This document shows, piece by piece, positions 46,789 to 56,435 of a stretch of 59,057 bases of DNA. Under the pieces are notes generated by a model. That model searched no databases and was not told the DNA's origin. It worked only from the letters and a program-made list of their open reading frames with translations. The stretch lies in NCBI GenBank assembly GCA_944386685.1, contig CALXCA010000010.1:1-59057 (forward strand). The letters are read 5' to 3'. The DNA comes from an uncultured Clostridia bacterium. Its GTDB lineage: Bacteria > Bacillota > Clostridia > TANB77 > CAG-508. A program made the position numbers and the translations under genes. Position 1 is the stretch's first letter. Every line of letters begins with the position of its first letter.

Positions 46789-47676
46789 ATGATGGAAAAA
46801 TCAAAAGTTTATTTTACAAAAGAAATAACACCTGAAAGTGTTGTAAAAATGTATGAAAAACTAGGAGTAAATTTACCAGGAAAAGTAGCTGTTAAATTAC
46901 ATTCTGGAGAACAAGGAAACCAAAATTATATTAGACCTGAATTTGTAAAAGCAATTGTAGAAAAAGTAAATGGTACAGTTGTTGAATGTAATACAGCATA
47001 TGATGGAGCAAGAAACTCAACTCAAAAGCATAAAAAATTAATTGAAGACCATGGATGGACAAAATATTTTGATGTTGATCTTATGGATGCAGAAGGACCA
47101 GATTTAGAATTAAAAATACCTAATGGAAAAGTTATAAAAGAAAATTTTGTCGGTAAAGATATTAAAAAATATGATTCAATGCTTGTTTTATCACATTTTA
47201 AAGGACATCCAATGGGAGGATATGGTGGAGCATTGAAACAATTATCAATAGGTGTTGCATCATCAGAAGGAAAATCATGGATACACTCTGCTGGATTTAC
47301 AAAAGACCAAACTATTTTATGGGATAATTTACCAGAACAAGATAAATTCTTAGAATCAATGGCTGATGCTGCTTCAAGTGTAGTTAATCATTTTAAAGAT
47401 AAAATTGCATTTATAAGTGTAATGTGTAATTTATCAGTTGACTGTGATTGCTGTGCTGTTGCAGAAGACCCTTGTATGAAAGATATAGGAATTTTGGCAA
47501 GTACAGACCCAATTGCTATAGACCAAGCTTGTATAGATTTAATATATAATTCAAAAGATCCAGGTAGAGACCATTTTGTAGAAAGAGTAGAAAGACAACA
47601 TGGAATTCATACAATAGAAGCTGCAGCAGAACTTGGATTTGGAACAAGAGAATATGAACTTATAAATATAGACTAG
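46789..47676 (+). CDS. DUF362 domain protein
   Basis: A 295-aa protein of the DUF362 family (VAVKLHSGEQGNQNYIRPEF, VLSHFKGHPMGGYGGALKQL, STDPIAIDQACIDLI). DUF362 proteins are redox-linked proteins of anaerobes. This one lacks the appended 4Fe-4S ferredoxin domain; the cysteine cluster CDCCAVAEDPC (near residue 222) could hold a metal or cluster. GGAGGA precedes two adjacent ATGs (46789, 46792). A flavodiiron protein follows 126 bp later, so an oxygen-stress link is possible (inference). Confidence 0.88.
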   Translation: MMEKSKVYFTKEITPESVVKMYEKLGVNLPGKVAVKLHSGEQGNQNYIRPEFVKAIVEKVNGTVVECNTAYDGARNSTQKHKKLIEDHGWTKYFDVDLMDAEGPDLELKIPNGKVIKENFVGKDIKKYDSMLVLSHFKGHPMGGYGGALKQLSIGVASSEGKSWIHSAGFTKDQTILWDNLPEQDKFLESMADAASSVVNHFKDKIAFISVMCNLSVDCDCCAVAEDPCMKDIGILASTDPIAIDQACIDLIYNSKDPGRDHFVERVERQHGIHTIEAAAELGFGTREYELINID

Positions 47677-47683
47677 AAAAATT

Positions 47684-47712
47684 GGGAAAATTGGTGCCGG
47701 ATCTCTTTTCCC
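47684..47712 (+). repeat. Family B unit closed by GGGAAAA / TTTTCCC
   Basis: GGGAAAATTGGTGCCGGATC then TCTTTTCCC. A variant of the GGTGCCGGTTCTC unit able to fold through its GGGAAAA/TTTTCCC ends, just after the DUF362 gene. Confidence 0.55.
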
Positions 47713-47802
47713 TTATAAATAAAAAAATATTTTGGAAAATAACTAGTTGGTAGAAATTTACAATATTTCAACTATGCAAAAATTAAGAGAAAGGATGTTT
47801 TT

Positions 47803-48960
47803 ATGAAAAATAATAAAATAACAGATTCAATTATTTATATAGGAGTAGATGACAAAGATATAGATTTGTTTGAAAATCAATATATTGTACCAACTGGAAT
47901 AACATATAATTCATATGTAATTTTAGATGAAAAAATTGCAATAATGGACACTGTTGATATAAGAAAAACAGAAGAATGGTTATCTAATTTAGAAAAAGTA
48001 CTTAATGGAAAGAAGCCAGATTATTTAATTGTTTCTCATATGGAATCAGACCATTCAGACAATATCGAAAATTTAGCAAATAAATATCCTGAAATGAAAA
48101 TAGTAGGAAATATGCAAACATTTAAAATGATATCACAATTTTTCGATTTAGACTTACAAGATAGAGCAATTACTGTAAAAGAAGGAGATACATTAAATTT
48201 AGGAAAACATACATTACAATTTATTATGGCACCAATGGTACATTGGCCAGAAGTAATGTTAACATATGAAAAAAGTGAAAAAATATTATTTTCAGCAGAT
48301 GGATTTGGAAAATTTGGAACAATTGATGAAGAATGGGAAGATGAAGCAAGAAGATATTATTATAATATAGTTGGAAAGTATGGAATGAATGTACAAGCAC
48401 TACTTGCAAAAGCTTCAAAATTAGATATACAAAAAATCTGCCCATTACATGGTCCAATATTGGAAGACAAGTTGGAGTATTATATTAATAAATATGATAT
48501 ATGGAGTAGCTATAAATCAGAAGAAGATGGAGTATTAGTTGCATATGCATCTATACATGGAAATACTGAAAAAGTAGCAAAGAAATTTGCAGAAATATTA
48601 ACAAAAAAAGGTGCTAAAAAAGTAGAAGTAATAGATTTGGCAAGAGAAGATAAATCTAAAGCACTAGCAGAAGCCTTTAAATTTGATAAAATGCTTGTAG
48701 CTTCATCAACATATAATATGGAAATATTCCCATGTATGGAACAATTTTTGAGAATGTTAGCAAGTAAAAATTATCAAAATAGAAAAGTTGGAATAATTGA
48801 AAATGGAACTTGGGCTCCAAGTTCAGGAAAGTTAATGAATGAGATGTTTTCAAAAATGAAAGATATTACAATTTGTGAAACGATGATTACAATTAAATCA
48901 GCCTTAAAAGAAACAGATTTACCAAATTTAGAAAAATTGGCAGACCAAATCTTGAAGTAA
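47803..48960 (+). CDS. fprA: Flavodiiron protein (FprA-type A-type flavoprotein)
   Basis: A 385-aa oxygen/NO reductase of anaerobes. The metallo-beta-lactamase-like domain has the di-iron ligands HMESDHSDN (near residues 78-86), H in MVHWPEVM (~147), D in SADGFG (~166) and H in CPLHGP (~218). The C-terminal flavodoxin domain binds FMN through YASIHGNTEKVAKKFA (~247) and SSTYNMEIFP (~300). It reduces O2 to water without making superoxide. The context (DUF362, flavin reductase nearby) fits an oxygen-protection role. Confidence 0.95.
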   Translation: MKNNKITDSIIYIGVDDKDIDLFENQYIVPTGITYNSYVILDEKIAIMDTVDIRKTEEWLSNLEKVLNGKKPDYLIVSHMESDHSDNIENLANKYPEMKIVGNMQTFKMISQFFDLDLQDRAITVKEGDTLNLGKHTLQFIMAPMVHWPEVMLTYEKSEKILFSADGFGKFGTIDEEWEDEARRYYYNIVGKYGMNVQALLAKASKLDIQKICPLHGPILEDKLEYYINKYDIWSSYKSEEDGVLVAYASIHGNTEKVAKKFAEILTKKGAKKVEVIDLAREDKSKALAEAFKFDKMLVASSTYNMEIFPCMEQFLRMLASKNYQNRKVGIIENGTWAPSSGKLMNEMFSKMKDITICETMITIKSALKETDLPNLEKLADQILK

Positions 48961-48991
48961 TGAGTAACTATATGCTGTCATAGCTGTTAGG

Positions 48992-49095
48992 ATTGGGGCA
49001 ATTTGGTGCCGGTTCTCTTTTTTCCCTTTTCCTTGTTGGGACCGGTCCCAACAAGGAAAAGGGAAAAAAGAGAACCGGCACCAAATTGCCCCAAT
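48992..49095. repeat. Perfect 104-bp loopless palindrome (family B)
   Basis: Bases 48992-49043 are the exact reverse complement of 49044-49095, with no mismatch and no spacer. Each arm runs ATTGGGGCAATTTGGTGCCG, then GTTCTC, T6, CCC, T4, CCTTG and TTGGGACC to the centre ACC|GGT. Each arm carries one GGTGCCGGTTCTC-T unit. It lies 32 bp after the flavodiiron stop and 91 bp before the ABC exporter. Confidence 0.97.
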
Positions 49096-49185
49096 AAAAT
49101 TGATTTTTGAACGAAAAAATTCATAAAAAGGACATAAATATTTATTATAATAGATTAGATACATTAAAAAAGTAGGAGAAAAAAT

Positions 49186-52100
49186 ATGTTACAAATAAAA
49201 AACATTTACAAAGAATACAAAACAGGAAACCTAATACAAAAAGCATTAGATGATGTAAGTCTTAATTTAAGAGACAACGAATTTGTTGCAATATTAGGAC
49301 CAAGTGGTTCAGGAAAAACAACATTATTAAACATTATAGGAGGATTGGACCGCTATGATGAAGGAGATTTAATTATTAATGGAATATCTACAAAAAAATA
49401 TAAAGACAGAGATTGGGACTCATACAGAAATCACACAATTGGTTTTGTGTTCCAAAGTTACAACTTAATACCACACCAAACAATTTTAGCCAATGTAGAA
49501 CTAGCGTTAACAATTGCAGGAGTTTCAAAAAGTCAACGTAAGCAAATGGCTATAAAAGCATTAGAACAAGTAGGATTAGCTGAACATATACACAAAAAGC
49601 CAAATCAATTATCAGGTGGGCAAATGCAAAGAGTTGCAATAGCAAGAGCTTTAGTAAATGATCCAGATATAGTACTTGCAGATGAGCCAACTGGAGCATT
49701 AGATAGTGATACAAGTATACAAGTAATGGAATTATTAAAACAAGTAGCAAAAGATAGATTAGTAGTAATGGTAACACACAATCCAGAATTAGCAGAAACT
49801 TATGCTACGAGAATTGTAAAAATAAAAGATGGAAAAATGCTATCAGATTCAAATCCATATACAATTGAACAAGAGCAAACAAAACAACCTGTACACAAAA
49901 AAATGGGCAAAACATCAATGTCATTTTTAACATCATTATCACTTAGTTTTAATAATCTAAAAACCAAAAAAGGAAGAACAATACTAACATCTTTTGCAGG
50001 TTCTATAGGTATTATAGGAATAGCATTAATTCTATCATTATCTAATGGAGTTAATACATATATAAATTCAGTAGAAGAAGACACACTATCAGAATATCCT
50101 TTACAAATCCAAAGTTCAGGAATAGATTTAAGCTCAATGCTTATGGGAATGGGAAATGATAGAACTCAAGAAGAATCTGGAGACATTAATGTAAGTAAAC
50201 AATTAACAAGCATGTTTTCTACAATTGGGTCAAATGATTTAGCATCATTAAAACAATACTTAGAAAGTGAAGATTGCCCAATAGATGAATATGCAAAAGA
50301 CATAGAATATTCATATGATGTTACACCATTAATATATAGTTCAAACACAGAAAATTTAAGACAACTTAATCCAGACATAACATTTTCAAGTTTAGGAATT
50401 GGCTCAGAAGCATCAACAAATAGTATGATGTCAAGCATGATGAGTACAAATGTATTTTATCCAATGCCAAATGATGCAGAATTATATAAAAGTCAATATG
50501 ATGTAAAAGCAGGAATTTGGCCTAGTAATTATAATGAATGTGTTTTAGTATTATCAGCAAGAGGAAATATTAGCGACTTTTTACTATATACATTAGGTTT
50601 AAGAGATTATAGTGAATTAGATGATTTAGTTACTCAATTTTCAAACGGAGAAAATGTAGATACTCCAGATAATTTAGGAACATATTCTTATGAAGATATA
50701 TTAGGAACTACATTTAAACTTATAAATAATACAGACCGTTATGAATATGATGAAGAATACAAAGTTTGGCGTGACAAAACAGAAAATACTGAATACATGA
50801 AAAATATTGTGGCAAATGGAGAAGATTTAAAAATAGTTGGAATAGTACAACCAAAAGATGGTGCAACAAGCACAATGCTAGCTACAGGAATTTGTTATCC
50901 TGCATCATTAACAAATCATGTAATTGAAAATGCTAAAAATAGTAAAATTGTACAAGACCAATTAGCAAATCCAGAAGTAAATGTTATTACAGGCAAAAGA
51001 TTTGATGACACAAGTGATGAAAACAATTTTGATATGAATTCTCTAATTGAAGTAGATACAAAAGCTATACAATCAGCATTTAAGATAGATCAATCAAAAA
51101 TAAAAGTAGATTTTGGAAATTTGAATAATATATTAACACAAAATACTTTACCAACATTAGATTTAAATGATATATTAAGTAATATTAAATTTTCTATGAC
51201 ATCAGATGATATGAAAAATCTAATGGCTGACCTTTTAAAAGGATATGAAACATATATTCAAAATAATCCAGAAGCAAATATAGTAGAAGTTGGAAAACAA
51301 TTATCAGAATATTTACAATCAAAAGAAGTAAGTGAATTATTAAATAAAAAAATTCAAGAAATAATAAAAGAAAATGGAAGTTTAACAATTACACAAGAGC
51401 AATTACAAAATATCATGACAGAAATTTTAAATGGATATGAGAAATATGTTGAAGATAATGAATTAATAAGTGTAGAAGACCTAAAAAAATATCTTATAGA
51501 ATATCTAAACTCAGAAGAAGCAAAAAATATAATATCAAATAATATTTCTGAAATAATCAAATCTCAAAATATTGACACACAAATTTCAAATATTATGGAA
51601 AAATATATGCAGACAGCAATAAGTTCATTAAGTAGCAGTTTACAAAAAGAAGTTCAATCTAGTATAAAAACATTAAGCCAATCTATAACAAAAGCAATTA
51701 GTGTAGATTCAAGTGCTATTGTAGGAGCATTCCATATGAAAATGAATGAAGAAGAATTAGCAGAACTATTTAGTTCTTTAATGTCTAAAGAAACTGTTAC
51801 ATATGAAAGCAATTTAAAAAACTTTAATTATACAAGTTTAGATGAGCCAAGTGGTATAAGTATATATCCAAAAGACTTTGAAGGAAATCAATCAATTACT
51901 AATTTATTAAATGAATATAATAATCAAATGAAAGAAGAAGGAAATGAAGAAAAAGTAATTTCATATACAGATATGGTTGGAACTTTAATGAGTTCTGTAA
52001 CAACAATTGTTGACACAATAAGTTATGTATTAATTGCGTTTGTTGCAATATCATTAGTAGTTTCTTCAATAATGATTGGTGTTATTACATATATAAGTGT

Positions 52101-52422
52101 ATTAGAACGTAAAAAGGAAATTGGAATTTTAAGAGCAATGGGAGCATCAAAACACAATGTTGCACAGGTGTTTAATGCAGAAACTATTATTATTGGAGCA
52201 TTAGCAGGAATACTTGGAGTAGGAATTACACTATTATTAATTATTCCTATAAATAAAATTATATTTATTTTATCTAATGGAGCAAATGTAAAAGCAGCAT
52301 TGCCAACCATTGCTGGAATATTATTAGTTATAATTAGTATAACTTTAACACTAATTGGAGGGATTCTTCCTTCAAGAAAAGCAGCAAAAGAAGATCCAGT
52401 TCTAGCATTAAGAAGTGAATAG
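49186..52422 (+). CDS. Giant ABC exporter (ATPase-permease fusion, MacB/FtsX type)
   Basis: A 1078-aa fusion. The N-terminal ATPase has GPSGSGKTT (near residue 40), QLSGGQMQR (~143) and VLADEPTGALDSD (~165). A first TM helix (~265-290, LTSFAGSIGIIGIALILSLS) is followed by a very large extracytoplasmic region (~290-935). That region includes a Gln/Glu/Asn-rich helical stretch (~670-880) with coiled-coil-like repeats. Three C-terminal TM helices follow, with the FtsX signature LRAMGASKHNVAQVF. The substrate is unknown. The stop codon lies at the very edge of the 335-bp palindrome, and the perfect palindrome lies upstream. Confidence 0.9.
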   Translation: MLQIKNIYKEYKTGNLIQKALDDVSLNLRDNEFVAILGPSGSGKTTLLNIIGGLDRYDEGDLIINGISTKKYKDRDWDSYRNHTIGFVFQSYNLIPHQTILANVELALTIAGVSKSQRKQMAIKALEQVGLAEHIHKKPNQLSGGQMQRVAIARALVNDPDIVLADEPTGALDSDTSIQVMELLKQVAKDRLVVMVTHNPELAETYATRIVKIKDGKMLSDSNPYTIEQEQTKQPVHKKMGKTSMSFLTSLSLSFNNLKTKKGRTILTSFAGSIGIIGIALILSLSNGVNTYINSVEEDTLSEYPLQIQSSGIDLSSMLMGMGNDRTQEESGDINVSKQLTSMFSTIGSNDLASLKQYLESEDCPIDEYAKDIEYSYDVTPLIYSSNTENLRQLNPDITFSSLGIGSEASTNSMMSSMMSTNVFYPMPNDAELYKSQYDVKAGIWPSNYNECVLVLSARGNISDFLLYTLGLRDYSELDDLVTQFSNGENVDTPDNLGTYSYEDILGTTFKLINNTDRYEYDEEYKVWRDKTENTEYMKNIVANGEDLKIVGIVQPKDGATSTMLATGICYPASLTNHVIENAKNSKIVQDQLANPEVNVITGKRFDDTSDENNFDMNSLIEVDTKAIQSAFKIDQSKIKVDFGNLNNILTQNTLPTLDLNDILSNIKFSMTSDDMKNLMADLLKGYETYIQNNPEANIVEVGKQLSEYLQSKEVSELLNKKIQEIIKENGSLTITQEQLQNIMTEILNGYEKYVEDNELISVEDLKKYLIEYLNSEEAKNIISNNISEIIKSQNIDTQISNIMEKYMQTAISSLSSSLQKEVQSSIKTLSQSITKAISVDSSAIVGAFHMKMNEEELAELFSSLMSKETVTYESNLKNFNYTSLDEPSGISIYPKDFEGNQSITNLLNEYNNQMKEEGNEEKVISYTDMVGTLMSSVTTIVDTISYVLIAFVAISLVVSSIMIGVITYISVLERKKEIGILRAMGASKHNVAQVFNAETIIIGALAGILGVGITLLLIIPINKIIFILSNGANVKAALPTIAGILLVIISITLTLIGGILPSRKAAKEDPVLALRSE

Positions 52423-52756
52423 GTAAATTGGTGCCGGTTCTCTTTTTGATATTCTCCTTGTCGAGGTCGCCCTTGTGCTGGGGTCGGTCCCTTTTTTGTC
52501 TGGGGTCGGTCCTAAAATAAACCAATATATAAAATGTTTTTTATACCTTGTGTGTCGCAACCTACAAAAGAACTTTAATAAGTAAGTTGCTCCAAATCGC
52601 ATTCGCTCCGCTCATTTGGTCGCTTACGCGGTATTGCAAAACACTTTATATATTGGTTTATTTTAGGACCGACCCCAGACAAAAAAGGGACCGACCCCAA
52701 CACAAGGGCGACCTCGACAAGGAGAATATCAAAAAGAGAACCGGCACCAATTTACC
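52422..52756. repeat. 335-bp inverted repeat with 119-bp arms (family B)
   Basis: Arms 52422-52540 and 52638-52756 are reverse complements with only two differences, both transitions. Each arm holds one GGTGCCGGTTCTC-T unit, a CCTTGTCGAGGTCGCCCTTG segment and two GGGTCGGTCC units. The 97-bp centre is itself structured: GCAACCTAC / GTAAGTTGC (one G-U) and CCAAAT / ATTTGG around CGCATTCGCTCCGCTC. The outer left end is the last base of the ABC exporter stop codon. Confidence 0.95.
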
Positions 52757-52795
52757 ATAAAAAATCAAAAACTACTATCATTTAAAAAATTATTA

Positions 52796-52804
52796 TGTTA
52801 TAAT
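52796..52804 (+). promoter_or_regulatory. Extended -10 promoter for a leaderless glucosaminidase mRNA
   Basis: TG-T-TATAAT, a perfect extended -10. The last base is seven bases before the A of the ATG at 52812, so transcription should begin at or next to the start codon. No ribosome-binding site is present. Confidence 0.6.
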
Positions 52805-52811
52805 ACTTAAT

Positions 52812-53903
52812 ATGAAAATAGAAAAATATATAAAATTAGATAATTTTAAAAATAACCAAAATAATTTAATAAGATCCATACCAATCAAATTTAAAATCAT
52901 ATTTTTAATAATTATAATTGTAATAATTTCGATTATAATATTCTTTATAAACAAAGCAATTCAAGCAGAAAAAGTTAGACAAAAATATGAATTATATGAT
53001 GGTATAAATTTAGATGAAGAAATATATCCAGGATATAAGGAATTAATAGATAATTTAAAAAATACACATCCAAATTGGACATTTACACTTTTCTATACAA
53101 AGCTAGATTGGGAAGATGTAATTTCAAATGAAGGACATTCTGACTTTAGAAAAAATCCATTAAATTTAATACCAGAATCATCAAATTATCCAGAAGACTG
53201 GAGATGTGAGAAAGATAAAGACAAAAGATTTGACAACGGTACATGGATGTGTGCTTCAGATAAGGCAATAAAGTACATAATGGACCCAAGAAATATATTA
53301 AATGAAGATAATATATTCCAATTTGCAGAATTAAAATACACAGAAGGAGCACAAACAGAAGAAGGCATAAAATCTCTAACAGATGGAACATTTTTAGAAG
53401 GTGATGAAATTGCTAAAGCATTAATTCAGGCTGGAAAAAACGCAAACTTAGATGCATATTTTATCACAGCAAGACTTATACAAGAACAAGGAAGAAAAGG
53501 TACCACTTTATCAAAAGGATATGAATATAATGGAAAAATAGTATATAATCCATTTAATATAAGAGCAACTGGAAATTCAAAAGAAGAAATATTACAAAAT
53601 GCAGCACAATATGCTTATGAACAAGGATGGGATTCTTTAGATAACGCTCTAATTGGTGGAGTTGAGTTTGTTAAAGCAGGATATATAAATGTTGGACAAA
53701 ATACATTATATTTACAAAAATTTGATGTAGTAAAACAAGGTGATAGTCTATATACACATCAATATATGCAAAATTTATTAGCAGCAAAATCTGAAGCAAG
53801 TAATATGAGAGAAATTTATGAAGCTTCAAATACTGTTGATACAAATTTGAATTTTATTATACCAATATATGAAAATATGCCAACACAAATTTCAGAAGAA
53901 TAA
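52812..53903 (+). CDS. Membrane-anchored N-acetylglucosaminidase (GH73-like)
   Basis: A 363-aa peptidoglycan hydrolase. The N-terminus has one TM helix (residues ~28-48), then a short domain (YPGYKELIDNLKNTHPNWTF) seen in clostridial cell-wall lytic proteins. A C-terminal glucosaminidase region begins near residue 200 (AKALIQAGKNANLDAYFITA, RLIQEQGRKG, with the catalytic glutamate probably in QEQG, YNPFNIRA, GGVEFVKAGYI). It cuts GlcNAc-MurNAc bonds at the outer face of the membrane. The ATG has no Shine-Dalgarno sequence; see the leaderless promoter. Confidence 0.82.
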   Translation: MKIEKYIKLDNFKNNQNNLIRSIPIKFKIIFLIIIIVIISIIIFFINKAIQAEKVRQKYELYDGINLDEEIYPGYKELIDNLKNTHPNWTFTLFYTKLDWEDVISNEGHSDFRKNPLNLIPESSNYPEDWRCEKDKDKRFDNGTWMCASDKAIKYIMDPRNILNEDNIFQFAELKYTEGAQTEEGIKSLTDGTFLEGDEIAKALIQAGKNANLDAYFITARLIQEQGRKGTTLSKGYEYNGKIVYNPFNIRATGNSKEEILQNAAQYAYEQGWDSLDNALIGGVEFVKAGYINVGQNTLYLQKFDVVKQGDSLYTHQYMQNLLAAKSEASNMREIYEASNTVDTNLNFIIPIYENMPTQISEE

Positions 53904-54018
53904 AAACATAAAAAAGGACAAGTATACCTTTTGACAAATAAAAGAATTTGTTTGAAAAAATTTAATTTTCATAACTATGTGTGCCTTTAAGTAAAGAGAG
54001 AAAGGGATGTAATTTAAT

Positions 54019-54864
54019 ATGAAAAATAGAGTAAAAAATTTTATAATTATATTTATAACATTAATAGTATTTGCAATAATACTTTTATTTGTAAGTTTTC
54101 AAATTAGACAAAATGTAGCAATATTTAGAGCTGTTGTTGTAGAAGTATATGACAAGGGAATGCTAGTTATGGGATTAAAAGATCCATATGGAGGTTTAAT
54201 ATCATTAGGTTTTACAGATGAAGGAAATATAGGATTTAAACAAGGACAAGAAATAGCAATTAATTGTGATGGAGTTTTAATACAAACAGGTCCAGCACAA
54301 TTGGGTGAAGTAAGAGATATAAAAATTATAAAAGAAAAAAGTAAAACTGAAATTCCAGAAAATGTATTAAGATATGCTTTTAGTACATACGAAAATGTTG
54401 ATATTACAATATCAAACTTTACAAATAAAGGAATGTCAGTAACAATAACAGACAAAAATGAACATCCATATCCAATTTTTGAGAATTACATAATTCGAAA
54501 AAAGGTTAAAAATGAAAAATATGATAGTACAGATGTAGGAACATATATAGAATCAACAGAAAATTCTACATCATCTTATATACCACCAGAACAAGAATAT
54601 ATATGGAAAGAATTAGAAAAGATATCTGATATTACTAAGAAAGACACATTTGAAGAATTAATTTATAATATGCCCAATATGACAGGAGATGAAGATTATA
54701 AGATAAGTGGAAGAAAAATTAATTGGGAACCTTTGTATGGAGCACTATCTCAAGGAGAATACAATATAATTTTAAATGGATATAATTCAATTATTATAAA
54801 TGTAGATTTTACAATAGATGAAAATGGAAATGTAACATATAGTGAACCAGAGATAATTCCATAA
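54019..54864 (+). CDS. Membrane-anchored protein with Ig-like C-terminal domain
   Basis: A 281-aa protein: TM helix (residues ~7-28), then a small beta-rich domain (AVVVEVYDKGMLVMG, DIKII; similar to DUF3221/OB-type anchored domains) and a C-terminal domain (~120-281). That part has ISNFTNKGMSVTITDKNEHP, WKELEKI and INWEPLYGALSQGEYNIIL, resembling the bacterial Ig-like domain Big_14. GAAAGGGATG precedes the ATG. The domain names are inferred from pattern. It may be a partner of the neighbouring glucosaminidase. Confidence 0.6.
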   Translation: MKNRVKNFIIIFITLIVFAIILLFVSFQIRQNVAIFRAVVVEVYDKGMLVMGLKDPYGGLISLGFTDEGNIGFKQGQEIAINCDGVLIQTGPAQLGEVRDIKIIKEKSKTEIPENVLRYAFSTYENVDITISNFTNKGMSVTITDKNEHPYPIFENYIIRKKVKNEKYDSTDVGTYIESTENSTSSYIPPEQEYIWKELEKISDITKKDTFEELIYNMPNMTGDEDYKISGRKINWEPLYGALSQGEYNIILNGYNSIIINVDFTIDENGNVTYSEPEIIP

Positions 54865-55024
54865 TTTGATGAATAATATTTAAATTATAAACAAAAAAAT
54901 AAAGATAATACTATTGAATTTGTAGTAAAAATATTGAATTGAAATTTTATATAATTAAGGGGAATAATAAATTGAAAGAAATTCTTTCATTACTATATAT
55001 TCCTTTGAAAGGAATTGGATTTTT

Positions 55025-55516
55025 ATGAAAGTTATTTTTTTAGATATTGATGGTGTATTAAATTCAGACGAATATATTTATAAAGCAAGAAAATTAGGCT
55101 TTAAAGGAATAGAAGAAGAAATTGATATAGAGAAAGTAGAATTATTAACAAAAGCTGTAGAAGAAACTGGAGCAAGAGTTGTTTTAAGTTCTTCTTGGAG
55201 ATTAACAAATAATTTGTCAAAAATTAGAGATTTATTTGCTAGATATGGAATTTATTTAGATACAACACCTTTTATTGACAATAAGAGAGGAATAGAAATA
55301 AAAAAATGGTTACAAGATAACCAAGGAGTAGAAGACTTTGTGATTTTAGATGATGTAATTTTTGATTCTTTTGATGATTTATTATTAAAAAAATTAATAA
55401 AAATATCTAATGGTAATGGACTAAATTTAGGGGAAGGATTATCTGCAAAAGATGTTGAAGATGTAATAGAAAGACTTGGAAGAAATAAAATTAAAACATT
55501 TGAAGAAGAAAGATGA
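55025..55516 (+). CDS. HAD-superfamily protein (HAD_SAK-like)
   Basis: A 163-aa haloacid dehalogenase-fold protein. Motif I FLDIDGVLNSD (residues ~5-14) has both catalytic aspartates; motif II is VVLSSSWR (S/T), and motif IV is FVILDDV with paired aspartates. The S-S-W-R stretch and length resemble the 'Swiss army knife RNA repair-like' HAD domain proteins. AAAGGAATTGG precedes the ATG. Substrate unknown. Confidence 0.82.
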   Translation: MKVIFLDIDGVLNSDEYIYKARKLGFKGIEEEIDIEKVELLTKAVEETGARVVLSSSWRLTNNLSKIRDLFARYGIYLDTTPFIDNKRGIEIKKWLQDNQGVEDFVILDDVIFDSFDDLLLKKLIKISNGNGLNLGEGLSAKDVEDVIERLGRNKIKTFEEER

Positions 55517-55691
55517 AGTTGATGTTTATAGCAAAATAGGGCTTGTTTTAATATTTTATATATTTATAACATTTTAGAGTTCGTAAAAAAGAACAAAAAA
55601 GAAAAAAATCTTTTAATTTTCTTTAATTTGTTCTTGAAAGATTTAAATTCGATCAAAGAGAAGAATATTAAAGAAAATAGGAGGGACAAAA

Positions 55692-56414
55692 ATGATTGAA
55701 ATAAAAAATGTTTCAAAATCTTATGTGAAAGGAAAAAAGTCAGTAGAAGACTTAAATCTTGAAATTAAAAATGGAGAAATATTTGGTTTTTTAGGACCAA
55801 ATGGAGCAGGAAAAACAACAACAATAAGAATGATAACAGGAATACTAAATATTGACGATGGAGATATTTTAATAGATGGAAAAAGCATCAAAAAAGAACC
55901 ATTAGAAGCAAAGAAAAATTTTGGATTTGTGCCAGACAGTCCAGATATGTTCCTAAAATTAAAAGGAATAGAATATTTAATGTTTATGGCAGATATATAT
56001 GATGTACCACAAAATAAAAGAAAAGAGAAAATTGAAGAACTAACAAAAAAATTTGAAATATATAATCAACTAAATAATCAAATACAAAGTTATTCACATG
56101 GTATGAGGCAAAAAATAGTAATCTGTGGTGCATTACTTTCAGAACCTAAAAACTGGATATTAGATGAGCCAATGACAGGACTAGATCCAAAATCATCTTA
56201 TGATTTAAAAGAAATGATGAGAGAACATGCAAAATCAGGAAAAACAGTATTTTTCTCAACACATATATTAGAAGTTGCAGAAAAATTATGTGATAGAGTA
56301 GGAATTATCAATAAAGGAAAATTAGTATTTGTAGGAACATTTGAAGAAATGAAGCAGAAATTCAAAGAAAACGCATCATTAGAAGATTTATTCTTAGAGA
56401 TAACAGAAAAATAA
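55692..56414 (+). CDS. ABC transporter ATP-binding protein
   Basis: A 240-aa ATPase of the ABC-2 export type. Walker A GPNGAGKTT (near residue 36), signature YSHGMRQK (in place of LSGGQ, common in this subfamily), Walker B WILDEPMTGLDP and the H-loop FFSTHILE. AGGAGG precedes the ATG. The permease begins 21 bp after its stop. A 9-bp hairpin (AAGAACAAA / TTTGTTCTT, 55589-55597 and 55627-55635) lies in its leader. Confidence 0.92.
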   Translation: MIEIKNVSKSYVKGKKSVEDLNLEIKNGEIFGFLGPNGAGKTTTIRMITGILNIDDGDILIDGKSIKKEPLEAKKNFGFVPDSPDMFLKLKGIEYLMFMADIYDVPQNKRKEKIEELTKKFEIYNQLNNQIQSYSHGMRQKIVICGALLSEPKNWILDEPMTGLDPKSSYDLKEMMREHAKSGKTVFFSTHILEVAEKLCDRVGIINKGKLVFVGTFEEMKQKFKENASLEDLFLEITEK

Positions 56415-56435
56415 TATTAGAAAGGAAAAAAGAAT

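Noticed and set aside
52548..52760. 70-aa plus-strand ORF and minus-strand ORFs at 52334-52602
   Set aside because: They are translations of the 335-bp inverted repeat; the same peptide appears on both strands because the arms are mirror copies.
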